DNA from: Oreohelix idahoensis | Taxonomy: Eukaryota; Mollusca; Gastropoda; Stylommatophora; Oreohelicidae | Assembly (NCBI GenBank): GCA_024509875.1 | Contig: JAMPIV010006375.1 | Location: 57,501-121,500 of the forward strand | Direction of reading: 5' to 3' | Length of the DNA stretch: 64,000 nucleotides | In this document: piece by piece, positions 27,410-40,639 of the stretch | Position numbering within the stretch: position 1 is the first letter of the stretch | Layout of the letters: each line of letters starts with the position of its first letter | Position numbers and translations under genes: made by a program | Notes under the pieces: model-generated | The model's database searches: none | Told to the model about the DNA's origin: nothing | Seen by the model: only the letters and a program-made list of their open reading frames with translations

Positions 27410-30093
27410 TGTCGTAAAGATAGGTTGTGAGTTATTTTGGCCCGTCTGAGTAGAGTGGATGGTGATTGGTACGTGAGAGAATGTGTACAGAAATAGATTC
27501 CACAGGTGATAGCTTAAGGAAAAGATATGCCTCTGGAATGAATAAGTTTCTCTATTCCAGCCTATCTTTACGGCTGTAATTTAGTACAAGACAACCTTGC
27601 CCTCCTCATACATATAAATATACTCGTATACGTTTAACTACACACACACACACTGCTATGTGACAACAAGACACACAAACGTGAAAAACTACGGTTAATT
27701 GGGTATGGGTCTGACCAACACACAAAGTTAAGTTTCTTTGTTGTTTATTATCATTAAACTTGACAACACCAATTATCTAAAGAAAGATCAAACAAATCAG
27801 ATTTACATACATATGAAAAATAACAAAAATAGATGCGCCCTCTCCTTATGGAGAAAAGAACCCAAAGTTAATAACTCAAAGGTCGAAGGTTAGCACTATG
27901 ATACAGAGTAGACAGTAGAGTAAACAAAATCTTACTCTATAGGTACAGTAAAGTAAACAAATTAGGCAAATCCAGAGTTGGTAAAATCTCTGTAACCAAG
28001 AAAAATATTCACTCTCTCTTGTAAACAGTGGCCACTCTCTCACTCTTACCTCCTAGGAGATATTCCTCAGCGTACAACTATCCAGTTCAATTCCCACATT
28101 GGCCCCAGTTCATACTCTAACAACAACTTTTGAGGGAACGCCAAATCTGGTAGTTTTTCTAGCTTACAAATGTTACTGTCAGTAGTCGATATAGGAACGT
28201 GCTCTTGTGGTTCACAATTAAAAAGAGGCAAATACTTGCAGTATTGGAATACGTCTGGTTGCAAAAATGTTACAATGATAACTGATGATAATCCTATCGG
28301 CTGACTCTATGTTAGAGCACCGATTCTGAACAGCGTAAATTTCTGGATGCTTCGCTTGAATACGACTGTCAGAAGTCAGGAATAAATGTTATTGTTGCGC
28401 ACATATTTTGACGCACATATTACAAAAATACGATATGTCTATTTAATATGGAAAATATATATTTATATTTATTTGTGTACGAAAATGCTTCCCTTGGTAA
28501 AGCTAGATAATCCATGATTGATTTACACTTTTGATTATATGAGTGATCTCTCTTGATATTGATTTAGCGTATGAATATTGAATTCATGTCAGTTCTTATT
28601 TGTTCGGGCCAGAAAATAGATTAATTTTGCTTGTTATGTTTATGGCCTGAATTCATGTGTACTACTTGTCTAGTGCAAGAAGATTCAGTCGTATATTGTA
28701 TATCTTTGTATGTTCAGGTCGGACTATATTCTTTCTGCCGGAATATGGCGCAGGTATTCGTAGTCCTACTGGGTAGTAGGGAGTTCCGAAGTAGCGCCGA
28801 TAATGGCTGAGTGTTTTTTCTAGGGCTGGTCCTGTTTAAGGTTAAAAAGTGATTTGTGGATGTTTTTTTCCAGGAGAAGTTTGTGTCTCTGCAAGAGTCT
28901 ATTTGTCAGAGATCCTCCTCATATACCTTATTCTGTTTGATTCGGACTCCAGGTAATGCCAGACCCTTTTTGATGATCTCGAGTCGGTTAGACCTAGATG
29001 AAACATTGTGCTTCGTATCTCTAGGGTCGTTCTTATATCGACGAAGATGACAGGCTTTCCTACAGCAGTTATGTCTACATGAAGCAACTTTATTACTGTA
29101 GAGCTGTATGGAAACTTTATGAAATTACTTATATTCACATTCTGAATTAACTTTGGCTTATCTCTACCCTTCTGCTGAGTGAGTGAGTGAGCGAAGCTCA
29201 AGAAGGCAACCATGTTGTATTCCTGTCATCATTATGGATCCCTGTCAAGAGAACAGATTATGCATCTTATTATCGGGCAGTGACATAGAGATTTTGATAT
29301 TACGGAAAACCCACTATCGTGGTTTTACATCATTGTATAAGCATTTGACATACTCAGTTTAAGAACTTAGTCAGGAACAGAAGGTTCGTCCTGTGAACTC
29401 TATATATTTACCGATCCTCATTGACGCGTTCAGTCAGTAGGGGATACGGCGATTATTTACCAGAACAGTGAATGCTACCTAATGTCGAATTATATTTGAA
29501 TGCTACATGAAAATATGATCCACGATTCAAATACCCAATGAATGTATGTCAACATGTACCCATGACTGTATCCGTGCTGTCCAAGTGTGTGTGCCTTTAT
29601 TAAACCATTGAAACGTCAGCTGGGGTTCAAGCCATCCTTGACTTATACCTGTGATTGGAGTGAGTGTCCTGTAAACCTATCGAACTGTCATCCATTCGCG
29701 TGTGTTATCGTTAATGTTTACACTCACCCATTGCTTCAACAAACGCACGTCACAGTCCACCTTATCAAGGAACCAATATTCTACAGTTACGATCAAAACG
29801 AGACTTTTTACAGTTATCTTTTGTACACCCCAGTGGGCTGATAAAATTGAAAAATATTGCTGGGTTTGGTAAGTCCAGTTAAATTACTTTTAGTGTCAGA
29901 ACTGTTCTCATGTATGTTTGGCGAGTACAGGCTTATAATAAAGATCGGTACCGCTCAAACCAATTTGAGGCACAGGTAGCTAACAAAGTAAAATTTCACA
30001 GACCAAAACAAGCAAAAGAAAAGACCGCTGGACGCTCTTGATCAGGTCTGCTAGGAATATAAGAAAAACATTTATGGAAAAATCCTCCTATTC

Positions 30094-30126
<33 letters not shown>

Positions 30127-31332
30127 TATGCACACAGACGGGGACAAGACGATCTCTTATCCACTCCGTCAGTCCTGATTAAAGTTAAACGGCACATGTG
30201 TTTTCTTTAGCCTACCCTATCGTGTGTCGCTTAGCGAGTGTAGGTTGGATTGAGTTATGCGACTGTTTCCCCTGCTTGCGGTTAACGATCAGCGTACAGT
30301 GTCAATTATCACAAACTATGGCCGGTCGTTAAGAAGCTATTAATTTGGTCGGCGTCTGATAGTTTAGTCGTATGATATTAATTAATAGGTACTTAAAATA
30401 ATTACGCACAATGTAATAAAGCGAGAATTCTTTTCTGTCACTATCAGTCGTGTCTAGCATTAAAACCAGTCAGCTAAAACCGTCTCTTCTTGTGTGAGAA
30501 AGCGTGTTGTGAAAATTAACATTATAACTGAACATCTGGTATGAAATAGCTACGTGTTATTTTATTTCACTAGGTTTAAAAGCTATAAAATCTAAGTGAA
30601 TTATAATGGTAAAAGCTAACACTTGTAATTGGTAAAAGCTAACACTTTTAAACACGTAAGCACTAACTTCTATTACCAGAAATCAGAATGAAAAATCCCC
30701 ACGAATTGCTAATAACACATTTAACAAAATGGTTCTAGAACTGCGTGCTTAGACTATCCAAAAATTCTGAGTGACACTGATGGCAGGTTTAGGAAAACAC
30801 AGTTTATATATCATTATATTTCTCTGATCTATTGGTGTTGTTAATTTTCGTGCTAGTGTGTGTAACGGAGAATCAGAAACAAAGTTACAAGATAAAGGCT
30901 TAAAGGTAGGCTTTTTCGGATGGCTGACCGACATCACATGACTTTTTACGTCTAACGGGTTCTCGAAGGTCTTTGCCCGCGACTCGACATCAAAGCGTAC
31001 TCGGGGAATTTTTTATTTCCCTTCGTAGACTGCAAAAAGATTCTGTGTTTTTCACGTGCAGTCTGTCAGGTATCGTATGATTGACAGATAAGCTCGCGTG
31101 AGAAGACGAGGTGAACAAACCTGATTCGCTTCCTGTTATGACGGGCAGGTCACGAAAGTTTGTAAACACATCGTTTGCTTGTGTTCAAAGAGAAGAGGCG
31201 GGGATGAATAAGTAAGCTTGTGTGAGTAAGGACAGGCAGTAAATGCATGGTTTTAGCTTAGCAAATCATAGAGCGCTACGAGGTAGCAAAGACGTCAGAT
31301 TACTGTAGGCTCTCTTTCCATTATACGTCACA
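27410..31332 (+). mobile_element. D-family LTR-like element, copy 2 (right end uncertain)
   Basis: The start TGTCGTAAAGATAGG and the next ~650 bp are collinear with D copy 1 (CCCGTCTGAGTAGAG, ATTCCAGCCTATCTTTACGG, GACCAACACAC, TTTATTATCATTAAA). A candidate right end ...TACGTCACA at 31332 resembles CTGTCACA of copy 1; flanks GCTAT and GCCAT match at 4 of 5. The length (3.9 kb against 2.4 kb) means either an insertion or a wrong right end. No coding domains were found. A short (TA)n lies at 30093-30130. Confidence 0.45.
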
Positions 31333-31337
31333 GCCAT

Positions 31338-31585
31338 CATCATCATCATCATTCCATCTTCGCTCTTTAAGGAGCATGGAGTCATCACTACATATTTCTG
31401 CCTTAAGGAAATCTACCCCAGAACACACGCTCTGGCAGCTACGAAGTTGTCTCTAGCAATTCTTTTTACCTGATGAGGTTGCACAACCTCAACTAATCGC
31501 TCCTGACGACATGTCTGAGGTAGCAGTAATCTTACTCTTTCTTTGTCTCCCCAGAGACACCCCCGGAACTACACGGGGGCTTGTA
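31338..31585 (-). mobile_element. S1-family SINE
   Basis: On the minus strand: GTGTAGTTCCGGGGGTGTCT, GAGGTTGTGCAACCTCATCA, then CATGCTCCTTAAAGAGCG and an (ATG)n tail, which is the plus-strand (ATC)n near 31338. The CATGCTCCTT.A.GAGC end resembles the 3' end of LINE family 1. Confidence 0.65.
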
Positions 31586-31589
31586 TGTA

Positions 31590-32000
31590 TGTACATATGG
31601 AATATATGTGGGTGTTACGCATGTATAAATGCGTGTACGCATCTGAAAGAATGAGTCAAACCGAAAGAAAGAAGATTGAAAGAGTTTATCTCATCATGAC
31701 ATTTACTTAGTCATGGAAAGAAGTACGTTGAAAGCTGCATATGACGTAATTACATTCTCTATATAAAGAAATGTCTTATCCTTCCGTCACTTTTGTCCCA
31801 TCTTTTCCCACCAAAGTTGCTACCTTTTTCTTGGTGCATTTCTGCCATGGAGCAAAATGGCGCGCCTGTTGAAACAATGCGCATTTTGTTCCCATATATA
31901 CAACATGTTGCTTGATGTTTTTAAAAGAAACATTCCTGCCTCTGTTGCTTTTCGTTTTATTACGCCGTTCGGGTAAGTAGGAACATAAGTGCTCAACATA
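31590..32000. other. Unassigned sequence
   Basis: Nothing recognised. A minus-strand open frame at 31820-32068 has no family motif and overlaps a LINE 3' tail. Confidence 0.35.
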
Positions 32001-32002
32001 TC

Positions 32003-32825
32003 ATCATTACCCTCAGCTCCCCAAGGAGCATAGGCCTTCAACAAACACATGCCAAGTCCTCCTGTCACGTGCCATTATCTCAAGTTCTTTCCACGATCTC
32101 ATCACTTTCACGTCTGCCTCCAGCTCTCTTCTCAATCTGCTTTTTGGTCTATCTCTGCCTCTCTTGCCCTGGGGTTCCAGAACAAGGACTGCCTTGTAAT
32201 GCTATCAACAGGTTTTTTTCAGTGCGTGTCCTTTCCATCACCAGCGTTTTCTTCTCATCTCTTGCTCCGCTGGCACTTGTCTGGTTCTTGTCATGAGTTC
32301 TACATTGGTGACCTTGACATACCATTTTAATACTTCTGTTCTACGCAAAAGAAACATTTATAAAAGTCTGGAGCTTTTTGGTTGTTGTTTTTGTTGTTCT
32401 TTATGTCTCAGAGTTATACAATAGGACTGACTTTATATTTGATTTGAAGATTCTTATTTTTGTGTTGGAATCGATTTCTCTTGATCTCCATATGTTTCCC
32501 AATGCAACGAAAGCTGCTCTTGCTTTTTGTATTCTTATTTTGATATCGCTGTCTGTCCCTCCAACCTTGTCTATATTCTTGCCAAGATATGTGTACGGTT
32601 CTATATTTTTCACAGGTGTTTCTTCGAGTTCAACCCTGTTACCATTTCCTGTATTTATTCTCATTATCTTCGTCTTTTCCTTGGGTATTTTCAGAAACAT
32701 TTGCTGTGACCTCTCATCGAGTATTGTCATTTTATCATGAATCTGATTACGGTTATAGGACAGAAGAATCAAGTCATTAGGAAAATCTAGATCATCTAGC
32801 TGTTTAGTCAGATTCCACTGTATTC
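32003..32825 (-). pseudogene. LINE family 1, RT thumb and C-terminus
   Basis: The minus strand carries, in order, NQIHDKMTILDERSQQMFLK, GGTDSDIKIRIQKARAAF, SREIDSNTKIRIFKSNIKSV, then decayed RRWRWIGHTLRKP and WNPQGKRGR-like blocks. It ends GGCCTATGCTCCTTGGGGAG and an (ATGATG)-type tail at 32003. It aligns with 8300-9050. 5' truncated just after the FADD site; frameshifted. Confidence 0.8.
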
Positions 32826-32879
32826 CATTTCTGTTATGTGTCGTGACTCAACATATATATCTTCTCACCTTCTTCTTTG

Positions 32880-33168
32880 ATCCTTAGCCGCCGACTATCA
32901 AAGCAGTCAGTGGTCATCACGCCTGGTGCCATCTTGTAGGGCAGCAACAAACTGCTTCCTCTTTGCTCGGTCGGCGGCCATCCTTTGTGCAAAGCCCCAG
33001 CTCTGGTTTATTCTTTGCAACTCGGCGTGCACAGTTCTCCACCAAGTTGTTTTAAGTCGGCGTCTCTTTCGCTTTCCTTCAGCGATTCATAGCAAAGCTG
33101 TTCTTGTGATGGCATCAGGGTTTCTTCTTAGGACGTAGCCAAGCCAACTCCAACGTCTGCCAGCTATA
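32880..33168 (-). pseudogene. LINE C-terminal fragment (another family)
   Basis: The minus strand encodes [20 protein letters not shown], then GKRKRRRLKTTWWRTVHAEL and WGFAQRMAADRAKRKQFVAA, the C-terminal signature of a common invertebrate endonuclease/RT LINE, with a stop where the consensus has Arg-Trp. It is cut at its 5' side by the (TA)n tract at 33171. Confidence 0.8.
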
Positions 33169-33347
<179 letters not shown>

Positions 33348-33995
33348 TCCAGTGAAGCCTCATGGCTTATCATAGATGAAGCTTCTATGCTTTCGTGCCA
33401 CACTTTTTCCGTACTTCCGTACTTATGAAGCAAAATGAAAGGAATGAAATGACTACAGAAGAATTTGGTGCCGTCACCAGGACACGCAGCAGAAAGAGTA
33501 CAACGTAATTATTTCCCGCCATGCTTTGGCGAGTGAATTACTCGGAAATACAGAGTTCACCAAGTGCACTACGAAATTAGCGAGAATGAACCCAGCGTCG
33601 CTACCTGATAACGTGTGACATTGGACCTTGTACTGTATGGGAACTTAATGACGGGAAGTATTTTTTTTTACTCACATGACATAGGAAGTTATGAAAACGT
33701 GGGAGATTTGTTCCCATCTCGTCTGGAGCTTGGCGTGGCAATGTACGTGATTCATTTTTGCACGTGATTTTTTTTAGAAGTAAATTAAACGTAGTAGGTG
33801 ATATTGGTTGACCGTGTTTCTCCCAATCTGAGCGCGTGCGTGCCTCTTGGCAATACACATTTTTGTCTTTGCACGTATGTCTGACGGGGATACTTCTACT
33901 GATGATCAGATTGCCTCCTGTTGAAGCGCTCAGATTGCCTCCTGTTGTGGCAAACTTTCTTTGGAGTTTCCTATCATGTGTATCCAATTCGCGCA
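33348..33995. other. Unassigned sequence
   Basis: No gene or element end. A minus-strand frame at 33601-34191 crosses LINE sequence and unrelated DNA and has no domain. Confidence 0.35.
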
Positions 33996-33997
33996 GG

Positions 33998-34185
33998 GGC
34001 AAGTTGATAGCATTACAATGCAGTCCTTGTTCTGGAATCCTTAGGGTAAAGGAAATACAGAGCGTGGAATAGGAGACATATGAAAGAGATAAAGAAGACA
34101 TTGGAAAGTTGATGAACGGCTGGTGTATGACAGGAACGCTTGGCGTGAATTTGTTGAAGGTTGAATGATGGTGATGACGATAAAG
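33998..34185 (+). pseudogene. LINE family 1 C-terminal fragment (plus arm)
   Basis: Contains the nucleotide block GATAGCATTACAATGCAGTC and the WNP.GK segment, ending GGAACGCTTGGCGTGAATTT, GTTGAAGG and an ATGATGGTGATGATG-type tail. It is the inverted partner of 34225-34447. Confidence 0.65.
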
Positions 34186-34224
34186 TGGCACTCTGTCACA
34201 AGAAAGAAGACTTTTTTTCCTTCA

Positions 34225-34447
34225 CAATCCCTACCTTTTTTAACCCTGGGGATTCCAGAACAAGGACAGCCTTGTAATGCTATCAGCTGGTTTCCTATGT
34301 GTTTGTCGTATCCATCGCCAGCGTCTTCTTCTCATCTCATGTTCTATTGGTACTTGCCTGGCTACTGTCAGCAGTTCCACATTGGTGATCCGGTCGCGCC
34401 TTTTTAATCCCCCTGTTCTACGCAAGCAGCCATTTATGGAAGTCACT
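34225..34447 (-). pseudogene. LINE family 1 C-terminal fragment (minus arm)
   Basis: The minus strand carries SINGCLRRTGGLKRRDRITN, then ARQVPIEHEMRRRRWRWIRQ and ADSITRLSLFWNPQG. It aligns with 8690-8880 of the best copy. Together with the fragment at 33998 it makes a head-to-head inverted pair. Confidence 0.75.
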
Positions 34448-34689
34448 TTCAGTTACTTGTTATAATTTGTACTTATGTTTTCTAAGTAGGTTTTCATCGA
34501 AAGCGAGCTTTAGAAATGTTACTGACACTGGAATTTAGAAATTTAGAATCAGTAATCCATGAAGGGCTTTTTTAATGCGGGCTTTCAGCAAGAGGTGGAC
34601 AACTGCAGTTGAGGTTATATGCGCCATAAGTAATTTTAAAGGGAAGAGAAGGAAAAATCCTTGTAGGACTGATAGTAATGACCCAGGCA

Positions 34690-35035
34690 CCCTTTGTGTC
34701 CAGGGGTCCAGATCGCTGTCAGCCCGCGCCTTGGCAGCGCCACAACAAATAAAATGGATGTTCTCTGCAAGCTAGATATTTATGCAAGAATGATTCCGTT
34801 CATTTCCCCCTGGGTCTCTGAAGATATAAAGAAAGAATATGCCTACTGTACCCTCAGGCATGTCGTACAAGGCCACTAATATAAGGTTGTGCATGGGGCT
34901 GGCAAACCCATCATATAAAACTAATTGCCACAAAAATCACAACTGCAAGATCATGTAACTGCTTTGTGCAGGCTTCCTGTGGGGCCTGGCTGCATGTTCC
35001 TTAAGTGAAAAAGAGAACAATGTTTTGTTGTTTAG
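34690..35035 (+). mobile_element. S1-family SINE
   Basis: Carries AGGCATGTCGTACAAGGCCA, TAATATAAGGTTGTGCAT, GGGGCTGGCAAAC, AACTGCAAGATCATGTAACT and GCATGTTCCTTAAG, in the same order as the copies at 45287 and (reverse) at 22010, 31338 and 46180. More diverged at its left end. Confidence 0.6.
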
Positions 35036-35084
35036 TTTCTTATTTTTATTACATTTTTTATTATCATATGTTTTCTTTTTATAA

Positions 35085-35220
35085 AAGTAAAGGTATCCCC
35101 ATAGCAGATGGTAGGGAGTAAAGTGTTAGAGACTTTACTATACTACGTCCAGCATCAATAGATGTGGTAAACAGTTCCCTTCCTCGTTGCCTTATCTTTC
35201 CCTAAAACTCCAAATTATTA
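35085..35220 (+). repeat. S2 short dispersed repeat
   Basis: Aligns with 42305-42463: AAGTAAAGGTA, CCCATAGCAGA, GTGTTAGAGACTTTAC, ATACT.CGTCCAGC, ACAGTTCCCTTCC and TTGCC. The inner block GTGTTAGAGACTTTACC-TACT also occurs in reverse inside the R elements at 12825 and 37770. Confidence 0.65.
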
Positions 35221-35630
35221 TTTCTTCTTCTACAGTTCAAACTTCCAGCTTGTCTTTTCTCGTGGTAACATTTTCTACTAATTGGTAAACGCTGCGTGAA
35301 TTTAAACCTTAAAAAAAAACTTCACTCAATCATTTGTGTTGGACAAATATCAGGGGAAGGAAAGGTGAGGTAAAGACGCTGGCTTCAAATAGGGTACACA
35401 TTGAGGAAACCAGGCGATATTATTACTATCACTTAAGTGAAAATTTAATGAGATATGTAACTGATACGCGAGGGAATATCGGTCGTTAATGCGGTTAATA
35501 CAAACAAGGGAGGATTTAGGAAGTACGAGGCCCTGTTTGGCAGAGATGACGAACGAACAAACGTAAATAACATTCATTTCTACCGTATATTATTAACTTT
35601 CCATGAATATATTTTAAAAAAAATCTAGAC

Positions 35631-36076
35631 CAAGGGTCCTCAACATTTTTTGCTCCGAGGGTACATTTTATATTTACAAAGAGGGCGGTGGGCAACAACC
35701 CAAACATTGTGACACACATTGAAAATATCTTTTTTACAACAAAATAGACACAATATTTATATCAGGCTGAGTAAACGCATTTAATGATATTAGACATATT
35801 TAATATTTATAAAATATTTAATCTTCAAATTATTTGAGCCCAACTTATAATTAGTGTGATCTTTGGCATAGCATGTCACTGGCCAACTGTTCATTGTTAG
35901 GAGCGTCTGTCGGAAACGTTTGTGTAATTTTATTGAGACCACTAACAGCAAAGAAGTTTAGTAGAGAGTAAGCCGTAATTTCTGACAATGCAAGCAAAAT
36001 TGTATATTAATTCTTTCATCCGCAAATCATTCGCGGGTACACAAATAAGCCGTGGGCACTGTGTTGAATACCCCTG
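35631..36076. mobile_element. hAT MITE, 446 bp
   Basis: The left end CAAGGGTCCTCAACATTTTT and the reversed right end CAGGGGTATTCAACACAGTG are imperfect inverted repeats of hAT type. They are flanked by a perfect 8-bp duplication ATCTAGAC (35623-35630 and 36077-36084). No coding content. Confidence 0.9.
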
Positions 36077-36204
36077 ATCTAGACCTTAAGGGAATTTATA
36101 TTTGGATATGCGCCTTAATATAACCGACGGTCCCAGTGTTGAACGGAATGCGCCTCGCCAAAATGAGGCAACATTGTTTTAAAATGACTAGCCTATATAA
36201 ATAA

Positions 36205-36522
36205 CTTGGGAGCCGCGCTAACGTAGTGGTTACCACACTGCGCTGGCGACCGGGTGACCCAGGATCAAACCCGGGCGAGGACATTTGAAAATCTTTTGCG
36301 TCGACCGAGATTTGGACTGGATTAACTCGAACCCTGGCGAGTCAATTTGAAGGGGTGTCGTCGACCAGGGACTGGCGGCTCCTGAGCCGACCCAGTTCTA
36401 ATGGGTACCTCCGAAATCGGCGAGTATCTGCCTGAATGGCGAGGGACACCTGTATCTGTGCAAGAAAAAAAGTGATACTCACGTAAAATCAGATTTAAAC
36501 CTCGAGTTATAGCGGGCGTACG

Positions 36523-36556
<34 letters not shown>
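36205..36556 (+). mobile_element. tRNA-headed SINE with (AAC)n tail
   Basis: The head carries an A box in CTAACGTAGTGGTTACCACA and a B box in GGATCAAACCC, about 40 bp apart, which is tRNA spacing. Downstream lies GCCGACCCAGTTCTAATGGG followed by TACC, the core shared with the SINEs at 12400 and 39676. The 3' end is (AAC)n at 36525-36556. The head is degenerate and followed by SINE body, so it is not a tRNA gene. Confidence 0.8.
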
Positions 36557-36557
<1 letters not shown>

Positions 36558-37219
36558 CTAGCAAGTAACCCGTCAAAACATTGCAGGAAATAATTATGTT
36601 GTGCTTTTTCTGCTGCAGGTCCTAATGGCGGCGCTAATTCTCTGGTGGCCATTTTATTTCTAACGATTCCATTTCAACTTTATTGAATCTTTCTAGTCAA
36701 ATTTATCGTAACTTATGGTCAATGCCCCATGAACAAAATAAAGTTGAAAAACCTGCGTGTTAATTTAATCTGTGTTCAATTTAACTTTTTCAGTGCAACG
36801 CGCGCAATTCCGTATTTTCTGTTTTACAGATTAACGTATACAGGAAACCCGGGACGTTCCGGGATGTACCATTCGTCAGCCACAAAGGGTGAATGCCAAG
36901 ACGCCTCGTGTAAAACTGATTCCATACCATTTCGTTTTTAGACGTATATATTACTTTCCTTACCAGTTTTACAGTAACCCTCTTATTTCTTTGCTTTTTT
37001 CGGCAAGATCTATCAGTATTATTGTCTATCTCTAAGCTCTTTATTAATTCATGTTCAACTGGCTTGATTTCCAGACTGTTTAACCCGTTTTCTGCATTGT
37101 CAGTTCCAGATATATTTATATTAGAGTTAGCTTATCTCTTCATCTGTCCTAAGGGTACAGTCAGGGATTTTTCAAGGTGGTGTGAGGTCGCGTGATGGAG
37201 CCCCCACCCCCGGGAAGTA
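36557..37219. other. Unassigned sequence
   Basis: No gene or repeat boundary seen. Confidence 0.35.
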
Positions 37220-37221
37220 CT

Positions 37222-37622
37222 GTATGTACTCTTACTTACTTACTTCCTTAGTGGTTCCTCTTCTGCCGTGAGGTGTAGAGGTTTGTAAGAGAGAGCGCCA
37301 TACTATCCTATCGGCTCTCTTCCTCCTGGCCTGGGTCCATTCTAGTCCTCGGTTCTTTAGAGATTGTCTAATGTTGTCCTCCCAGCGGACACTGGGTCGT
37401 CCTGAAGGTCGGGATCCCTGGCTCTTAGCCTCCCATACCTGCTGTGGCAGCCGATCTTCTCCCATTCTGCAGACATGGCCAACCCATTTTAGTTGGGACT
37501 GTTCTCTCTTGGGTCTGCAGGGGTTTGGTTTTTAGGCATCGACGTATCGTCTAGTTGCGGACCATGTCTCTTGTTACTTCAACCACCTTTCTCAGATACC
37601 TCATTTCTGAAGTTTCGATCTG
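37222..37622 (-). pseudogene. LINE family 3 C-terminus (interrupted by R copy 4)
   Basis: The minus strand encodes MGEDRLPQQVWEAKSQGSR, GRPSVRWEDNIRQSLKNRGL, then ARRKRADRIVWRSLLQT, matching 41333-41779 nearly collinearly. It is broken at 37622 by the R element; the LINE continues at 40341 with ACTTTTGTGGGTTGTAGTCA, which in the uninterrupted copy (about 41691) directly follows the equivalent of the left part. Frames are broken. Confidence 0.8.
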
Positions 37623-39581
37623 TGTGACGATACAGTTGTGCGATCTCAAGTCCACTCCGGCAGGATTGCATTACATTCCCGTGCGAGTGATATTTTCATA
37701 ATTCCCCCCCCCCCCCCGTCATTATTATGTGGCATATTTTATGCACCGTTATTTACTCTCTATGCTGGATCTAGTAGGGTAAAGTCTCTAACACTCCACG
37801 CCCCTACGGAAGTATCGGCCACGGGACTATCTTTAATTTTCACATGTTTGCCTGGAGCCGATCCCAGACAGAACTGTAATAACGCCATGTAATTTGACCG
37901 ATCAGCGACCGATTAGTTTTCGCTTCATTCGTCTGGCCACATTTGATAGAGACGGTTATCTCTATTGATCCCTTTGAACGTGACCGTCCAACATTTGACT
38001 GCATGTGGAGAGCGACTATCCCTATGTTTGCACAAGACGGGAGATAATGAGGTAATCGCTTCCGATGGCTGTATGTGTCGAGATTACAGATAAATCTATC
38101 TGGATACTCAAGATTTGCAGACGATAGCATCGGGGTAGTATCAGTAAACAACATTTGTTTGTGAAGATAGTACAAGATGCCGGCGGAAGTTTGACGCAAC
38201 GATATGAGAGATTTAATCTAGCGAACTCAGAGACACAGAACAGACAGCTTCGCAACTTCAGACTAACGACACCTGAAAGCCAGAAAGAAAAAGGAGACAT
38301 TGGACTTAGAAATTCCACAACTATAAGTGACTGATCGAGTATTGGGCAACTTTAGCATTTACAAGTAAACCCGCATTTTTAATACAAGACTGAAAACTTA
38401 AAAGGACCAGGACTTCAATTACCAAGACTGGAACCTAGGAATTTGATCACACGTCATAGAGGTTAAACAAAAGTTTTCCCAGGCCAGTGATTTCACAGAA
38501 CATCCGCCGTCAGAGGAATTAACTCTAATTTCCAAGACCAAGTCATAAAGGAATTTAACAAACGTTTTCCCAGGCCATTGATTTCGCAGAAGACCCGCCG
38601 TCAGAGGAATTAACTCTAAATTTCCAAACCTAAGTGATTTCGAAGCATCTAATACAAAGCTGTGTCCAGTCTAAATCTGCGCAAGGAGATTGTGTATTCC
38701 CAAAATTTTGGGGTAAGTGTAAACAATGTATTTACTAATGTAATGTTTACAGGTTTCTTGCTAAGTGGTTATATATGAGGCTGGCAACCTCAACATATAA
38801 AAACAGTATATGCATGAATCACTACTGCAAGATCTGGTGATTGTTTCTGACTAGTCGTGCGGAAAACCCGACAGCAGAGGTGACCCAGACTCCGACTGGA
38901 GCAGTGGTGAGTGATGACTACATCACATATGCCTCAAGTGTAGCATATCATTTTGTGAGATTTATGTAACTTGTTAATATTAATTCAGGCACAAATCATA
39001 TTCTCACTGTCCAGACACATGTTACCCGTTAATCCTCAGTGTAATATTGGTTCATTGTAACCATCTTCTCGGAGTTACGTTGTGCGTGCTCGAGAATTAA
39101 ATTCTTCTGAGAGCTTAACTTTGGTGGGCGGACAACGGGAACGTGAGCCTGTTAGAGTGCTCCAATCAAATGTACTTAGCAGAAGGCATTTGTTTTCCTA
39201 TTTTTCTAAAGTTCGTGGTTACAAGCCATCAGACGATTTGTGGTACTAACGCCGCTAGTGTGAGAGAAAAGCATCCACCCTAACCTCCTACAGTGGAAGA
39301 GACTGTGGAGAAGGCTTTCGTCATCACAGAATTGATGAACCACAGCTGCAGGACTCAGCTAGAGTTAAGTTTCTTGTAAAATAGGCGAAAGCAACGGACT
39401 TTTGATAAATCCTCACCTACGTCTCCGTGACGAAAACTTTTATCTAAATTTCACCAATCTTTCCATATTTATTTTAACTGTTAAAGACTAATTCATTATT
39501 AAAATTGTTACATGTTGTTTTAAAACTAAACAATCATAGTCGCTTCAGTTTTATATGTATGAAAGCAAACGTATGAGCCAG

Positions 39582-39584
<3 letters not shown>

Positions 39585-39675
<91 letters not shown>
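39585..39675. repeat. (TA)n microsatellite, left of SINE
   Basis: About 90 bp of TA. Together with the tract at 39919 it appears to be one array split by the SINE between them. Confidence 0.95.
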
Positions 39676-40023
<348 letters not shown>

Positions 40024-40335
40024 CTAGACATATATTTACCTCTAAACATAGCTATTACTTATACGAGGAATTTCGTTGGATTACACCAATTGGGGGGCTT
40101 GAACGTACTAAATCATTGCTTAAATCCTTCACAAAAGGCGACGGACCTGATATAATGCGTTAACAATTGTTCAGCCCAATGCAACATTGTTCGTGACTTC
40201 TGGAAATATCTTGTGAAGACCCCTTAAGGTAGAAGTCTCGTTAAGGTAAAAATCCTTGGAAGCCAATATTAGATACTCTTGAGTTTTGGTCACTGTTGGA
40301 CCACTACTGCAAAGCAGGGGAGGCAATCCGTGACT

Positions 40336-40440
40336 ATCTGACTTTTGTGGGTTGTAGTCATTGCTTCTTACTAAAGTAATACTCTCATACGGGAGTCAAT
40401 ATTATGCTAGTGAGTTGGTTCACACTGTAATTTCCACAAG
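40336..40440 (-). pseudogene. LINE family 3, continuation beyond R copy 4
   Basis: ACTTTTGTGGGTTGTAGTCA at 40341 matches 41691-41712 of the intact LINE family 3 copy, completing the LINE cut at 37622. Only about 40 bp match clearly before the sequence diverges. Confidence 0.6.
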
Positions 40441-40639
40441 TGATGCTCACTGAAGCATTTTGGTTTGGTTTGGTTCATTGCGCACGGAAAACTCCATCAT
40501 TGCTCCGATCTCCTCCCTTAGATCACACAAGGAGGATCTCAGCACAGTGCACGAACTCCGTAGCATTGGCGAGAATCCCAATGTGTGTATACAGGAATCA
40601 CACATTCTATAAATATTTTTGGTGAGTAGGTTTCTAATT

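Noticed and set aside
36215..36290. Possible tRNA gene
   Set aside because: A and B boxes are present, but the acceptor and other arms do not pair and the sequence continues into a SINE body and (AAC)n tail.
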